From: CAZAQV01 sp964487255 | GTDB taxonomy: Bacteria; Myxococcota_A; Polyangia; Polyangiales; CAZAQV01 | DNA: 64,000 nucleotides | Reading direction: 5' to 3' | Assembly (NCBI GenBank): GCA_964487255.1 | Contig: CAZAQV010000008.1 | Location: 1-64,000 of the forward strand | Shown here: positions 1 through 6,674 of the stretch, one piece after another | How positions within the stretch are numbered: position 1 is the stretch's first letter | Layout: every line of letters begins with the position of its first letter | The notes under the pieces: generated by a model | Seen by the model: the letters and a program-made list of their open reading frames with translations, nothing else | What the model was told of the DNA's origin: nothing | The model's database searches: none | Program-made: the position numbers and the translations under genes

Positions 1-52
1 AAATGAGCTCCATCTGCCACCTTAGCAACTGGTCCGAAAAATGGGGTCCACT

Positions 53-280
53 TTAGGGCTCCACCACATAGAAAATGCCGTAGGGAAAACGACGTACGAG
101 GACACGACGGACGTTTTTGTGCACCTCGGGATAAAGTTCTGGACTCCGTCGCGCTTTTGCAACAGCGGCTTCAACACAAAGAAGGAAGTCTTCGCCGAGT
201 CCGGTACGCTGGTCTTCGTACCACCGATACGCCTCGCGGAGTTCTTGCTCGGCGACCGAACGAAATAGGATTTCCAGCAT
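53..280 (-). pseudogene. RelE/ParE-family toxin, 3'-truncated
   Basis: The 75-aa product begins with a helix-rich segment (LFRSVAEQELREAYRWYE) and continues with RSPELYPEVHKNVRRVLVRRFPYGIFY, the arrangement of ParE/RelE ribosome-dependent or gyrase-directed toxins. Family members normally run another 15-25 residues past the FPYxIxY strand to a final conserved Arg-rich strand. Here the frame stops right after YVVEP, so the last beta strand is missing. The sequence just beyond the stop (about 30-52) is unlike the rest and resembles a transposon end. The gene lies 17 bp downstream of its antitoxin on the same strand, the usual antitoxin-toxin order. The toxin is probably inactive; this is inferred from the truncation only. 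Confidence 0.75.
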
Positions 281-297
281 TGCGACCCCTCAGCTGC

Positions 298-501
298 TCA
301 AGAACGGACGCGGCGAAGTACGTCATCCCACGAAGCCAATCCATTCGGGCTTTCCGCATGCGCCTGCAGCCTTCGGTCCAATTCGCTCCGCTGCGCATCT
401 GTGAGCCGAACTTGCTCCGGCGACTTTGCGATTTCATCCCACTCGTCCTGGAGAGACAAGATGCGTTCGGATACAGTCAGCTGTTTCGCTTCGGCGCTCA
501 C
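298..501 (-). CDS. Addiction-module antitoxin (TIGR02574-like)
   Basis: A small acidic protein of 67 aa if translation starts at the GTG at 501; the open frame extends upstream but the extra residues look noncoding. The sequence SERILSLQDEWDEIAKSPE followed by LTDAQRSELDRRLQAH and ending in a short WDDVLRRVR helix is the pattern of the putative addiction-module component family that partners ParE-type toxins. The central LTDAQRxELDRR segment is the most diagnostic part. The toxin-like frame follows after 17 bp, so the two were one operon. Because the toxin is truncated, the antitoxin may now be an orphan. The start codon is uncertain, with no strong ribosome-binding site visible. Confidence 0.72.
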   Translation of the reverse strand: MSAEAKQLTVSERILSLQDEWDEIAKSPEQVRLTDAQRSELDRRLQAHAESPNGLASWDDVLRRVRS

Positions 502-628
502 CCGGTAAGTATAGCAGACGTGCAGGGAGCGAAATTGTCGGCGCACGAGCAGGTCAATTGTGGTGATCTGACGTGAAGATGCGTGTTTTCGAGCACTTGT
601 CGATCACAAAAAAGTTGGCTTTGTCAGT
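502..628. other. Intergenic stretch before the tRNA remnant
   Basis: No open frame with coding character is seen. The stretch separates the antitoxin start from the tRNA-fMet 3' remnant. It does not supply the 5' half of that tRNA: no CGCGGGG acceptor strand and no D-arm are present, which makes the downstream tRNA sequence a partial copy. Confidence 0.6.
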
Positions 629-673
629 CTCATCATCCGAAGGTCGTCGATTCAAACCCGGCCCCCGCAACCA
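629..673 (+). other. 3' half of an initiator tRNA (tRNA-fMet) gene, attachment-site remnant
   Basis: From the anticodon loop CTCATCA onward, this stretch can be lined up with the 3' half of bacterial initiator tRNA: anticodon CAT, TCCGA stem strand, AGGTCG variable region, a T arm with loop TTCAAAC, then the acceptor strand CCCCGCA, discriminator A and CCA. The 5' half (acceptor CGCGGGG, D arm) is absent upstream and the 5' side of the anticodon stem is mismatched, so homology begins at the loop. This is what an integrative element leaves when it recombines into the 3' part of a tRNA gene. It is followed by a terminator hairpin, as in an intact tRNA gene. Confidence 0.75.
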
Positions 674-681
674 GGAAAATC

Positions 682-717
682 AGGCACTTAGCGGAAACGT
701 TAGGTGCCTTTCTTTTT
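682..717 (+). terminator. Rho-independent terminator after tRNA remnant
   Basis: A 6-bp stem AGGCAC/GTGCCT closes a loop that itself contains a small CG-GAAA-CG hairpin, followed by a T-rich tail (TTTCTTTTT). Its position 9 bp after the CCA end is typical for a tRNA gene terminator. Confidence 0.65.
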
Positions 718-881
718 GCTCGTTGACCTGACGTGGGGCGGCGGGCGCCGAACCTGCAACCAAACGCAAGGTCGCTCCCTGCTCGATGTGAGAGCACGAG
801 GTTTGCTAGGCGGTTAATCGCGTGTTGTGCTTGAAATAGGCCCGGGGGTGAATCTCTTGAGGTGAGGCAAAGGAGGTCCGC

Positions 882-920
882 GTGAAGGATCTAAAGCTTC
901 AGAGATGCTTCGCACACTAA
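882..920 (+). other. 12-codon open frame with a strong Shine-Dalgarno
   Basis: AAAGGAGGT at 870-878 sits just ahead of a GTG codon at 882, giving a near-perfect ribosome-binding site, but the frame ends after 12 codons with TAA at 918-920. No larger gene follows in this frame. It could be the surviving 5' end of a deleted gene or a leader peptide. A hairpin (CCTTGGC/GCCAAGG) lies just downstream at about 929-948. There is no homology evidence either way. Confidence 0.3.
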
Positions 921-972
921 GCCCAACCCTTGGCAACGATGCCAAGGAAACCGGTGATCCAACGGACTCGAA

Positions 973-1284
973 CTAAGCGGCAGGGCGGTCGGACTTGCGG
1001 GCGACGATCTTGATGTCGCCGCCGAGTGCGTCGAGAAGAACGGCGAGGGTGTTGGCCGTTGGGTTGCCGTTGGCGTTCTCGATCTTGCTGATTTCGCCCT
1101 GCGCAATGCCGGTGAGTTCCGAGAGTTCCTTTTGCGACATGCCGCGTTTGGCGCGAAGCTGCGCCAGGTCGTAAGCGAGGCGAAAGCGACGACGCATGAC
1201 CCGCAGCTCCTCCTCTGCTACCGGGCCTTCCTGCCGGGCTTCCTCTTCCACGAGGCGGTTCAGGTCTTTGAGTGTCTTCGGCAT
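973..1284 (-). CDS. XRE-family antitoxin, HigA-like
   Basis: This 103-aa protein has an N-terminal charged helix and a C-terminal helix-turn-helix: LRAKRGMSQKELSELTGIAQ then SKIENANGNPTANTLAVLLDALG, a textbook XRE domain with the SQxELAxxxGIxQxxISxIE signature. It should bind its own promoter and neutralise the toxin encoded directly upstream (toxin stop at 1326, antitoxin start at 1284). Toxin-first order is characteristic of HigBA-type systems. I chose the start at 1284 because the upstream frame overlaps the toxin gene and lacks coding character. The last residues, ARKSDRPAA, are echoed at nucleotide level near 5.4 kb. Confidence 0.85.
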   Translation of the reverse strand: MPKTLKDLNRLVEEEARQEGPVAEEELRVMRRRFRLAYDLAQLRAKRGMSQKELSELTGIAQGEISKIENANGNPTANTLAVLLDALGGDIKIVARKSDRPAA

Positions 1285-1325
1285 GTATGAAGTATATAGG
1301 TTATAACCCATACGTGCCAGGCGGC

Positions 1326-1760
1326 CTATTTCTTTCGGCTTTTCCACTCTTTGAGCCGTTTTCGCGCCGTCTGTATCTGCGCCTGCTCGTGCCTTGGCGA
1401 TGGCTTTCGGCCTTTGTCGTAGCCCGCCAAGAGAAGGACGATCTTGTTTCCGTAGGCATGGAAGTAGACCCGTAGCAGGAGCTTTTCCGGTGGGTCTCCC
1501 GATGGTTGCTCGGGAGGCTTACCGATGCGCGCGAGCAAAGTGTCCGCATCTTGGCGAATGCGAAGCTCATAGAGGCCCTGTTTGAGACTCTTGCCGAACT
1601 CGGTGCTGCAGATGTTGATGCCATCGCGTGCAAGAATCTCATTGATGGCCGCCGTGACCGCCCGCCGCTTGGTTGGACTCAGCTCTTCAGCAATCCACCG
1701 GTAGACCGGCGAGTCGCCGTGCTCGTCTTCGTAAAACTCGATTTCGTACGGATGAGCCAA
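1326..1760 (-). CDS. HigB/Gp49-like toxin (RelE superfamily)
   Basis: About 144 aa from a TTG start at 1760. The N-terminal YEIEFYEDEHGDSPVYRWIA and later GKSLKQGLYELRI plus the strand LLLRVYFHAYGNKIVLLLAGYDK match the phage-derived Gp49-like/HigB family of mRNA-cleaving toxins. The C-terminal Lys/Arg-rich helix (HEQAQIQTARKRLKEW) is also usual. It lies upstream of the XRE antitoxin with 41 bp between. The open frame continues upstream to 2423 across the start of the divergent SUKH gene, but those residues look like shadow translation, so I trimmed the start. TTG was chosen because no ATG or GTG precedes the conserved region in a suitable place. Confidence 0.8.
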   Translation of the reverse strand: MAHPYEIEFYEDEHGDSPVYRWIAEELSPTKRRAVTAAINEILARDGINICSTEFGKSLKQGLYELRIRQDADTLLARIGKPPEQPSGDPPEKLLLRVYFHAYGNKIVLLLAGYDKGRKPSPRHEQAQIQTARKRLKEWKSRKK

Positions 1761-1922
1761 CCCGACGTCGATAGCACAACCTACGCTGCGATCTCGACTT
1801 CGAGCCCTCGATTTGGGCCGATGCGCCTTGAAGAATAGGTCAAGTGCGGATGAACTCGCGGCGCCGCGAGCTGAGGAGTGCCGCGTTGACGGTGCTGGCC
1901 TCCAGCGGTACATCAAGCGTCG

Positions 1923-3167
1923 ATGACGCTGGAAAAGCTCGCTCAGAAGCCTTGGACGCCGCTTGTCGAAACACTGCAAAGTGCTGGTGTCCAAAACCTC
2001 CAAGAGAGGTTGTTCGATGGTGCCTCCGAGAAGCAGATCGCAGAACTTGAAGCAGAACTCGGCTTTGGCGTTCCTGACGACCTTCGACTGGCTCTGATCC
2101 AGCACAATGGGTTTGCAGAAGAGTTGCTTCCGACGACTTGGATACTGACCGTCGATGAAATCGTATCGGTGTACCAGGAGGTGCTCGCGTGCCTTGGCCC
2201 CCTTGATATCACCGAAGTCGGAACGAAGTTCGTGCCCTTTGCGTGGAATGAACAGCCCCCCTACTTTTGTGTTGACGCCTCCGAAGAAGACAACGGCCGC
2301 GTCTTCATGATCGATGAAGGCGAAATCGAAGTTTTGGCGCCAAGTCTGCGAGAGTGGATTGCCCAACAAGCAGCGTCGCTGGCCAACGAAAAACAGTTCT
2401 GCTTCAGCAAGCAAGGGGCCCACTATACCGAGGGGCGCAGAATCGCTCGAATCGATAGTTGGGATGGCAATACCGGCGAGTGTCGCGGCGAGCTTGGACC
2501 GTCAGCCGACCTTCGCAGTGACTTTGCCATTTTTGAAGGTGGCTATGTTCCGCAAGTTGGCGATATCGTGGACTGCACGCTCTGTGAGTTAGAAGGAGAC
2601 ACCACCGTTGCCAATGCGCGGTTGATCGAGCCGGCGGACATTCGGTTGGAGAGTCTTCGTCGGGAACTGCACTTGTGGCAGCTGGCTGGGTTCTCGGTTT
2701 CTTCTGTCACAACCGATGAACTTTGGACGATTCCGTTTCGTGAGGAATGGAATCCCACGGAAGCTGCTTCGGTAATTCTGGCGTCCAGCGCTCCGGTTTT
2801 CAATCAAAAGTGGGTTCCCGTTCTTGCACAAAAAACGCTCGAGAACTTCAATCGCTGGAGCGCAAGATGGGACGCAGGGCCATTCAACGTCAATCTCGAA
2901 CCATTGATCGCCGAAGCACGCAAAGCAGCGGACAGAAAGAAGTCATCATCCGCAGCATTCATGGCAAACCGTGTATTCGCTTCAGCCAACGATGCCCTGA
3001 TAAAAAAGAAGGACCAACGGCTTTTCGCGAGAATCGAAAATAAAGGGCACCCGCTTGAAGGCGCATGGATTCTTGCAGAGGCAGAGCAAGCCACGGCTCT
3101 TCGGGACCACGTCGGTCTTTCTCTGGTGCCTCCAAAAAAGCCAAAGAGGTTTCGTTTCTGGAAGTGA
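1923..3167 (+). CDS. SUKH (SMI1/KNR4) domain immunity-type protein
   Basis: A 414-aa protein. Residues about 30-150 carry the SUKH signature: GASEKQIAELEAELGFGVPDD, then LRLALIQHNGF, and later IPFAW-like and REWIAQQA segments. SUKH proteins commonly act as immunity proteins against contact-dependent or type VI polymorphic toxins. The remaining 260 residues contain a strand-rich segment (VPQVGDIVDCTL) and a charged C-terminal helix ending RFRFWK and are not recognised. No nuclease-toxin gene is adjacent. The ATG at 1923 has no clear Shine-Dalgarno. The gene lies between the tRNA remnant and the second tRNA-end repeat, suggesting it arrived on the same element as HigBA. Confidence 0.72.
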   Translation: MTLEKLAQKPWTPLVETLQSAGVQNLQERLFDGASEKQIAELEAELGFGVPDDLRLALIQHNGFAEELLPTTWILTVDEIVSVYQEVLACLGPLDITEVGTKFVPFAWNEQPPYFCVDASEEDNGRVFMIDEGEIEVLAPSLREWIAQQAASLANEKQFCFSKQGAHYTEGRRIARIDSWDGNTGECRGELGPSADLRSDFAIFEGGYVPQVGDIVDCTLCELEGDTTVANARLIEPADIRLESLRRELHLWQLAGFSVSSVTTDELWTIPFREEWNPTEAASVILASSAPVFNQKWVPVLAQKTLENFNRWSARWDAGPFNVNLEPLIAEARKAADRKKSSSAAFMANRVFASANDALIKKKDQRLFARIENKGHPLEGAWILAEAEQATALRDHVGLSLVPPKKPKRFRFWK

Positions 3168-3191
3168 CTCGATGGAGGGATAGACTCGAAC

Positions 3192-3240
3192 CTACGCAGC
3201 AATCTCGAATTCCAAGGGGATAACGACGGATTTCACTAGG
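3192..3240 (-). pseudogene. Possible 3' gene remnant ending in EFEIAA
   Basis: On the minus strand a short frame reads VKSVVIPLEFEIAA then TAG. A very similar tail, GPNRGLEVEIAA-stop, is encoded on the same strand at about 1783-1838 in a frame different from the toxin. The two places share a run close to CCTACGCwGCrATCTCGA. They look like 3' leftovers of related genes, but the family is not recognised. Confidence 0.25.
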
Positions 3241-3251
3241 TGGTGAATCGC

Positions 3252-3264
3252 GCCCCCGCAACCA
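3252..3264 (+). repeat. 13-bp copy of the tRNA-fMet 3' end (att-like)
   Basis: GCCCCCGCAACCA here is identical to positions 661-673, the acceptor end of the tRNA remnant. It is also followed within 5 bp by a terminator hairpin, as the first copy is. The two copies are direct repeats about 2.6 kb apart and enclose HigBA and the SUKH gene. Confidence 0.55.
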
Positions 3265-3268
3265 AGAG

Positions 3269-3293
3269 AGCCCACCGTCTGGTGGGCTTTTTT
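3269..3293 (+). terminator. Strong Rho-independent terminator
   Basis: AGCCCACC at 3269-3276 pairs perfectly with GGTGGGCT at 3281-3288 across a GTCT loop and is followed by five T's. It would end transcripts of the SUKH gene or of a former tRNA gene. Confidence 0.8.
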
Positions 3294-3459
3294 CGTTGCC
3301 ACGCCGAAGCCTTCGCGAAGTCGGGCCTGGGTGAAATCCTAAAGGATTCTCATGAATGTTGGGAAGGGCTTCGTTTTGAGTGAACCAGGGCAGGGCTTGT
3401 TGTCACTTGTCTAAATGAGGGGGCGAATCGCCCACGCGCCCTTTGGAGGACCCAACGAC

Positions 3460-4608
3460 ATGTACAGCACTGCAGCAACGCCGACCTCGAAGTGCAACCA
3501 CAATGGCGAGGCCGTCGTGTTCGGTTCTGAGGGGGTGCGCCCCGCCCCAAGCGCGCTCGAGACACATAAACGCCGGCTCTTCTTGGTCGTCTTTCCTACG
3601 GTCTTCGTTGTGTGCATGTTGAACGCCGCGGTCCGCGAACAACACCTTTTCGTTCGCGGAACGCTGTGTGTCACCGGCCTCGCGTTTCTCTCGCTTGCGT
3701 TCGTTGTGGCTCGATCAGCCAGCGTGGGGCGCGCCGTAGAGTGGGGCGTGCTCGGCGTTGGCTCCGCATACTTGCTGTCGCGTCCCTTCTATCTCGTCCT
3801 CATCAACGAGATGACCGCAATGGACATCTTGCTCACGCTTGGCTGGTCACACCTTCTGATACTCGTGGCCTTCATTTCGCAGCCCACGCGTCATGCGCGG
3901 AACTTTTCGGTGTTCTACTACCTTACGTTGGCGCTCCTGGTTGCGCCGTGCGCGGAGCTCATGGGGGCCGGGCGTGCACCGGTCGCGCTGGCCTTCGCGA
4001 GCGCGTTCGTGTTTGTGCCCGTCACCTACGTAGCGCTTCTCTCGTATTTGTCGCTGGCTCGTCAGCAAGCGGGGCGATCCGTTGAGCTTGAAGACGCCGT
4101 TCATCGGGATGCGCTCACGGGTTCATTCAACCGCTTGGGTATTGAGCGCGCATTCGAAAAGGAGAAGTACAGGACTGGTCGCTACGATGCAGCGCTGAGC
4201 TTGATCGTCGCGGATATCGACCACTTCAAGAAAATTAATGACGTGTATGGTCATGCGGTCGGTGACGCCGTTCTCACCCGTGTGGCAAATATCGCGAATA
4301 CGTCCCTTCGTGAGGACGTGACCTTTGGCCGATGGGGCGGGGAAGAGTTTGTCGCCATATGTCCAGGTACCGACGTGCAAGGCGCAGCTGTGATTGCAGA
4401 GCGCCTTCGAGCCGCTCTGGAAAAGGCATGGATGCCAAGCAATGTGTCCGTCACCTGCAGTTTCGGTGTGAGTGAGGTTGGCGCGGGTGTGGAGCTATCG
4501 CAGGCTTTCCGTGCTGCGGACGCTGCGCTCTACCGGTCGAAGCACGAAGGGCGAAACCGAGTGTCGATGGCAGACGCGAGCGCTTGCCAAGCCCCGATGG
4601 TTGCCTGA
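3460..4608 (+). CDS. Membrane-bound diguanylate cyclase (GGDEF)
   Basis: A 382-aa enzyme expected to make cyclic di-GMP from two GTP. Residues about 30-210 hold roughly six hydrophobic segments, forming an integral-membrane sensor of unnamed type. A short coiled linker leads to the GGDEF domain, starting at RDALTGSFNRLGIERAFEK. The active-site signature is GGEEF (residues 293-297, in RWGGEEF), with the metal-binding Asp in IVADIDHFKKIND. The inhibitory I-site RxxD normally found just before the signature reads R-E-D-V, so product inhibition is probably lost. The ATG at 3460 is preceded by GGAGGA, which decides the start over the longer open frame. Confidence 0.93.
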   Translation: MYSTAATPTSKCNHNGEAVVFGSEGVRPAPSALETHKRRLFLVVFPTVFVVCMLNAAVREQHLFVRGTLCVTGLAFLSLAFVVARSASVGRAVEWGVLGVGSAYLLSRPFYLVLINEMTAMDILLTLGWSHLLILVAFISQPTRHARNFSVFYYLTLALLVAPCAELMGAGRAPVALAFASAFVFVPVTYVALLSYLSLARQQAGRSVELEDAVHRDALTGSFNRLGIERAFEKEKYRTGRYDAALSLIVADIDHFKKINDVYGHAVGDAVLTRVANIANTSLREDVTFGRWGGEEFVAICPGTDVQGAAVIAERLRAALEKAWMPSNVSVTCSFGVSEVGAGVELSQAFRAADAALYRSKHEGRNRVSMADASACQAPMVA

Positions 4609-4748
4609 TTGCCGCCTTGTTACGAGACAAGTCTCATGGAATTGCTCGCCAGATGCTGCTCGTCAGCCTTGGCAACATGAAGAGAACTCCCGAGGCGGAG
4701 AGCCTTGCTGTTGAGATGCTATCGGATGAGGGCCTTGCTGGGCACGCC
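4605..4748 (+). pseudogene. HEAT-repeat gene remnant
   Basis: Read in the frame of position 4605, the DNA encodes RDKSHGIARQMLLVSLGNMK followed by EAESLAVEMLSDEGLAGHA. This is the paired-helix pattern of HEAT-repeat proteins of the kind often found beside polymorphic-toxin immunity genes. The fragment has no start of its own, begins right at the diguanylate cyclase stop and breaks off at about 4750. It therefore looks like an internal piece of a lost gene that now overlaps the 3' edge of the cyclase gene. Confidence 0.5.
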
Positions 4749-4780
4749 TGTCAACAACCAGCAAATAGATTGTGTAGTCC

Positions 4781-5404
4781 TCAAAGGTATAGGCCCGTTT
4801 CAATCCATTGATTGAACCACTCTGAGAACGATTTGCCGCGATCGAAATCGCGTCGCCAACCATCTTCGATATCAAAGTTGTCCTTATGGGCCTTTGCCAT
4901 GAAAGGGTCGCCGCAGCCAAAGACTAGCGAAATGGGTTCATGATAACCGTTATCGGCGAAGGGGATGATGGGCCATCGAGCGTAGTCATCAAGGCTATCG
5001 AGAATCTCTTGCAGGTACATCGTGATGCCTCCTGCTATCTCATCCACGTCGTCCATATCCGTCGGCACTACCGAGACTTCCAAAGTATGCACATGCTGAA
5101 AGAACGCACAGAAGTCCTGGGGAAGCTCGGTTTGAAAAGTAGAACGGGCATACTCGCCGAGCTTTCGTAACTTCTTGCGCTGTGCCTTTTCTGACTTTGG
5201 CGTGTTGATCGTGATTGAAACTTCAAAGCCTTCGTACTCATCCACGAAGCAGTCCTCGTACGCCGAGACGATGCGATTTCGGAGCTCAGGATCGACGAGC
5301 TGGCCGTTCTTGTCGGTTGCTTTTTGGAGCCGTACGAGTGCTTGTTCAACGTTCACCCCGTGAGGTTGCAGCCGCTCGCTTGCTTTAGCAAGCAACGTAC
5401 CCAA
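4781..5404 (-). CDS. SMI1/KNR4-like (SUKH) protein
   Basis: A 207-aa protein. The N-terminal 70 residues are charged helices. From about residue 85 it follows the SUKH layout: LPQDFCAFFQHVHTLEVSVV, then ARWPIIPFADNGYHEPISLV, and a terminal FSEWFNQWIETGLYL helix. The W-P-I-I-P-F-A motif followed by a strand and a C-terminal amphipathic helix is the usual form in bacterial immunity-type members. It is the second SUKH gene within 2.5 kb of the first and points the opposite way. No cognate toxin is nearby. It could protect against toxins of competing kin, but function is inferred from family only. Confidence 0.7.
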   Translation of the reverse strand: MGTLLAKASERLQPHGVNVEQALVRLQKATDKNGQLVDPELRNRIVSAYEDCFVDEYEGFEVSITINTPKSEKAQRKKLRKLGEYARSTFQTELPQDFCAFFQHVHTLEVSVVPTDMDDVDEIAGGITMYLQEILDSLDDYARWPIIPFADNGYHEPISLVFGCGDPFMAKAHKDNFDIEDGWRRDFDRGKSFSEWFNQWIETGLYL

Positions 5405-5430
5405 CTAGAAGAAAGGATGGCGCCACTGGA

Positions 5431-5450
5431 CGGTCGGACTTGCGGGCGAC
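5431..5450. repeat. 20-bp copy of the 3' end of the HigA-like gene
   Basis: Twenty consecutive bases are identical to 986-1005, which encode ARKSDRP near the C-terminus of the XRE antitoxin. The flanks do not match. On the minus strand it again encodes VARKSDRP. It is probably a scar of a second toxin-antitoxin locus or of a rearrangement. Confidence 0.55.
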
Positions 5451-5570
5451 GGGCGCAGCTGTGCTTCTGCCAACGTATTGGCTGAACAGGCTTCGCTTCA
5501 AGCCTGCTCGGTCGTATGAGATGATGCCGCAATGACCATGCGAACGGTGAGTGGGGGCCGATCGAGAATT

Positions 5571-5943
5571 GGGAAAGAACGGCATCGACGTCGCTGTGTC
5601 CGGCTCGAACGTCCACCTTGTCTGGGGGCTTGGCTCAGTTGAGTATCGTCGCTCGACCGACGAGGCCGAGTTCATTTTACCGATGCGATCAAGGCCGACG
5701 GCAATAACGTGTGGGTGCTGATCCTCGTCTCCGATTGCACTTTCAGCGAGGGATACCGCGTTTCGCCTCTCGATCGCCGCATCGGGTGATTCGGTCCATC
5801 TTGTATGGATGGAAAAAAGTGGCGGTCTTTCCGCAACCGGTTCGGGGCTTGATCGCTTCGATGTATATCATCGCCGATCGACCAATGGTGGCGTGCCGAC
5901 AGCAACAGCAGCGAACCGGCGCCGTTCGCCAGCAGAACAGCTA
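5571..5943 (+). pseudogene. BNR-repeat (beta-propeller) protein fragment, frameshifted
   Basis: Three overlapping frames together read like a sialidase-type BNR propeller: DVAVSGSNVHLVWGLGS plus VEYRRSTDE, then KADGNNVWVLILVSD, then SIAASGDSVHLVWMEKSGG and VYHRRSTNGG. The repeated A-x-S-G-x-x-V-H-L-V-W and Y-R-R-S-T motifs are the propeller-blade hallmark. In-frame stops and at least two frame changes split them, and no start codon or signal peptide is present. Related intact propellers occur in the lipoprotein at 9602-11137. The remnant ends against the convergent membrane-protein gene. Confidence 0.6.
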
Positions 5944-6594
5944 GGTGCCGCTTCTTTTGCTTGGTGACTCGGGCCTGCGATCAAAAGCCCACCAGCTCAA
6001 GCCTACGAAGAAGAGGAGTGTAAGCGTTGCTTGTATGCAGAAAGCCAGGTTGGACATCGGCGGGGGAACAGTGAAGAAGAAGACCGTCTGGGCCGCCGTC
6101 ATGATCCCCATTGTGACGAGAACCTTCGGTTGTCGGGCGCACTCTGCGCTCCAGAAGAGGAGAGCCGCGAAGAGCGCGCCGAGTTCGAATACATAGCTTG
6201 CGATCGGGTAGTTCCAGAGACCGAGCCCCATCATCGGCCCGTCGTTTGTCAAAACCGCAAGGTCGGGTTGGTGCACGATGAGGTCGGCAATCCAGTGTGA
6301 AAACACCGCCACAGAAACGGCCGTTGCCCAGGCCTTCTTTCGAAGCAGTAGCAGTGCGGCAAGTGCGCTCCAAACCACTGCCGCCCCCAAAGAGTGCGAG
6401 TACACAGTAGACTGAGCATCGAGCGAAAGAGGACCCGCTACCTCCGGCTTTGTATGCACGATTTCAAGACCGGTCGCTCTGCCGGCTAAATGAAGAAAAT
6501 CCAGAACCTGGACGGAGAGGAAGAGCACCCAAACGGGCACCTTGGGGTAATACCGCTTGATAACGAAAGCTGGCGCATAGTGACCAACGAACAT
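5941..6594 (-). CDS. Integral membrane protein, possibly YdjM-like metal-dependent hydrolase
   Basis: A 217-aa protein with about five to six hydrophobic segments. It opens MFVGHYAPAFVIKR and contains YSHSLGAAVVWSALAALL, then FSHWIADLIVHQPDL. The paired H-S-L and S-H-W-x-x-D-L-x-x-H motifs within membrane helices resemble the membrane-bound metal-dependent hydrolase family (YdjM-like), where His and Asp residues bind metal. The substrate is unknown. The gene is divergent from the aldo/keto reductase, with 80 bp between the start codons. Confidence 0.6.
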   Translation of the reverse strand: MFVGHYAPAFVIKRYYPKVPVWVLFLSVQVLDFLHLAGRATGLEIVHTKPEVAGPLSLDAQSTVYSHSLGAAVVWSALAALLLLRKKAWATAVSVAVFSHWIADLIVHQPDLAVLTNDGPMMGLGLWNYPIASYVFELGALFAALLFWSAECARQPKVLVTMGIMTAAQTVFFFTVPPPMSNLAFCIQATLTLLFFVGLSWWAFDRRPESPSKRSGT

Positions 6595-6674
6595 GCGCGG
6601 ATCCTAACATCTAACACCTTAGGGTTGTGTTGGCGCGGTTGCGGCCTCGGGACAAACCCGACAGAATCGTGGCG

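Noticed and set aside
600..673. Complete tRNA-Met gene
   Set aside because: The sequence fits initiator tRNA only from the anticodon loop to CCA; no matching 5' acceptor strand or D arm exists upstream and the anticodon stem is mismatched.
1761..2423. Upstream part of the HigB-like open frame
   Set aside because: It overlaps the divergent SUKH gene and has no family similarity; the toxin domain begins near 1760.
3186..3215. tRNA T-arm on the minus strand (GGTTCGAGTC-like)
   Set aside because: The flanking bases do not form a T stem and no other tRNA arms can be placed around it.
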